Of a stretch of DNA of 64,000 nucleotides, positions 62,340 to 64,000 are shown in pieces (position 1 is the first letter of the stretch; each line of letters opens with the position of its first letter). The notes beneath the pieces are model-generated. The model saw nothing but the letters and a program-made list of their open reading frames with translations. It made no database searches and was not told the DNA's origin. Made by a program: the position numbers and the translations under genes. This DNA is from Phylloscopus collybita. Its lineage: Eukaryota > Chordata > Aves > Passeriformes > Phylloscopidae. The stretch is taken from positions 4,272,501 through 4,336,500 of the forward strand of contig JAJNNQ010000029.1 in assembly GCA_027886175.1 (NCBI GenBank), in the 5' to 3' direction.

Positions 62340-63170
62340 TCATACCCAGACTCTTAAGGAAGATGTTATCCATCTAGACTTCTGTAAACCCTTTGATGAA
62401 GTCCTCCTGCTGGCATTCTTGCTGTTTAATTAGAGAGATATAGGTTTGACAAGTGGATTGCTGATGGATGAGGAACTGTCTGGATGACTGTGTCAAAAGA
62501 GTTACAAAAATGGCTCGATGTCCAAGTGGAAATATGTGGTGTCCCCAAAGGGTCTGTGCTAAGCTCAATACCACTTAAAGTTTACATCAGTAACATAGTG
62601 GAATCAGGCAACTTGCTCAAGGTGCCTTCAACAAGACTGTAGATGACACCAAACTGAGTGGTATACTCAATTCACAGTAGGGAGAGGTATCATCCAAAGG
62701 GACGCTGACATGTGTGGAGTGGGCCTTGTGAACCTCAAAAAGTTCAACAGGTCAAATTCAATCTTCTGCTTGGTCAGGGCATTCCCCAGCATCAATAAAG
62801 ACTGAGGGCCGAAGGGATTGAGAGCAGCCTGCAGAGAAGAACTTGGGGATAATGAACAAAAGCTGAACATGACCCAGCAATGTAATTTGCAACCCAGAAA
62901 GCCAACAGCATCCTGGGCTGCATCAGAAGATGTGTGAGCAACAGGTCAAGGAAGGTGATTCTGCCACTGTACTCTGCTCTCATAAGACCCCACCTGAAGT
63001 GCTGCATCCAGCTCTGGGGTCCAGGATACAGGAAAGACATAGACATGTTGGAGAGGATCCAGAGGAGTGCTGCAGAAATTATTAGACATATGGAACACCT
63101 CTCCAGTGAGCTGACACATATATTTAAATTTAAAAGTAGGAGTGGGGCAAAATCAGTCCATTGTTCCTAA
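62340..63170 (+). mobile_element. Second CR1 LINE copy, more diverged
   Basis: It begins directly after the previous CR1 end with another RT block (VIHLDFCKPFDEV near 62370), a DDTKLSG block near 62645 and a terminal part ending about 63170. It has more mutations than its neighbour, and its own 3' tail is not clear. It may be a nested or tandem insertion. Confidence 0.8.
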
Positions 63171-64000
63171 AGAGTTCAATGCCAGCTCCAACAATTGGAT
63201 AACCCTCCCTGCACTTATTCTCATTTCAGTAGCCATGATAGTTAATGTGTCTGACTTTAATCCCATTCAATTTTATTAATTATGGATATATAGTGCCATA
63301 CCTCTATAAGAAATCATCCAGTAGGGCATTGTCTTGCCATGTCTTCAACAAATGATGTTGAAATCTGGATCATCAAAAATTGCATAAGAGAATGAGAGAG
63401 GCAGATTGTAAGAAAGGACCCAAAAGAAACATTGCATTCAAACTGTAAGGAAGAAAGAGTTTGCTCTTTTAGCAAACGGTGATGATGACCATTTTCTGGA
63501 TGTGGATGGGGTAAAATTTCCTCATTTCTGTATTTTTAAATTCTTTTAGTATTAGGTAACTGTGCCGTCCCTTTGCTTTTTTACAGCAGTGTGTCAAAGA
63601 AATAAAATGTGGAAAAATGTCTTCCTCATCTTCCCAACCACCTGACTATTCCTGAAACTCCTTCTCCCTTGTCTGCAATCTGGGTTTTATTCCAGCCTTT
63701 TACACTTAATGCATATTCTGTATTAAGTCAGAAACCAGAGATCACCAGTCTCCAGTTTATTTCCTCCTCCTAATGTAGCAGTTGATTGCTGGTAGTTAAA
63801 ATCTCCCATTACTGCCACTTGGCCTCTTTTACATGCCTTTTTTTAAATTTGTACAGTCATTTCACAGAAGATAAATCACAAATTAGTAAACCCACAGCAC
63901 TGATAGCACAGTGTTCTTTACCAGATCATCAGCATGAGAAATGAGATATATATCTGTAAGTCTGTCCATGTGCTGCTTCTGCAGCCTTGCTAGCAGAAGG
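63171..64000. other. Single-copy DNA at the right edge
   Basis: A+T-rich, with no ORF, repeat or motif I can name. Confidence 0.5.

Overview
The window looks like bird genomic DNA, probably from a songbird or a close relative. The grounds are CR1 LINE fragments with the (ATTCTGTG)n 3' end, long terminal repeats (LTRs) flanked by 5-bp target duplications, A+T-rich single-copy DNA between them, and no host coding gene that I can recognise. 'Bird' is well supported. 'Songbird' is an inference from the recent-looking LTR insertions.

Layout. (1) 1188-7389 is a complete but broken class III (ERV-L-like) endogenous retrovirus on the minus strand. Read in proviral order it has a TTAAG target duplication, a shortened 5' LTR (7091-7384), a primer-binding site, a hydrophobic ORF ahead of gag, gag, protease-reverse transcriptase, RNase H, integrase, a polypurine tract and a full 3' LTR (1193-1998). 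There is no envelope gene. Every gene carries stops or frameshifts except the protease-RT stretch, which is open for 437 codons. (2) 22821-23410 and 40791-41666 are solo LTRs with exact 5-bp target duplications (AGCTC and ATGAC), both on the minus strand. The second is related to the provirus LTR and carries two copies of a CTCF-like motif. (3) 34101 to about 34500 is an LTR-like segment on the plus strand with CCAAT, TATA and AATAAA in order. (4) CR1 fragments lie at 36625-36816, 49260-50391, 60362-60785, 61070-62318 and 62340-63170, with possible older LINE relics at 13120-13215, 14119-14225 and 14865-15120. (5) An unclassified dispersed repeat is present twice, about 24 kb apart (23944-24180 and 48325-48568). 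(6) A 16-bp perfect inverted repeat at 17070-17113 sits inside a microRNA-precursor-sized hairpin.

The rest is single-copy A+T-rich sequence with microsatellites, fitting an intergenic region or a very large intron. The long ORFs there look like chance ORFs. No CRISPR array, rRNA or tRNA was seen. The most promising items for follow-up are the LTR-borne CTCF-like pair, the 17.07 kb hairpin, the pre-gag ORF with its splice-donor-like site, and the unclassified repeat pair.
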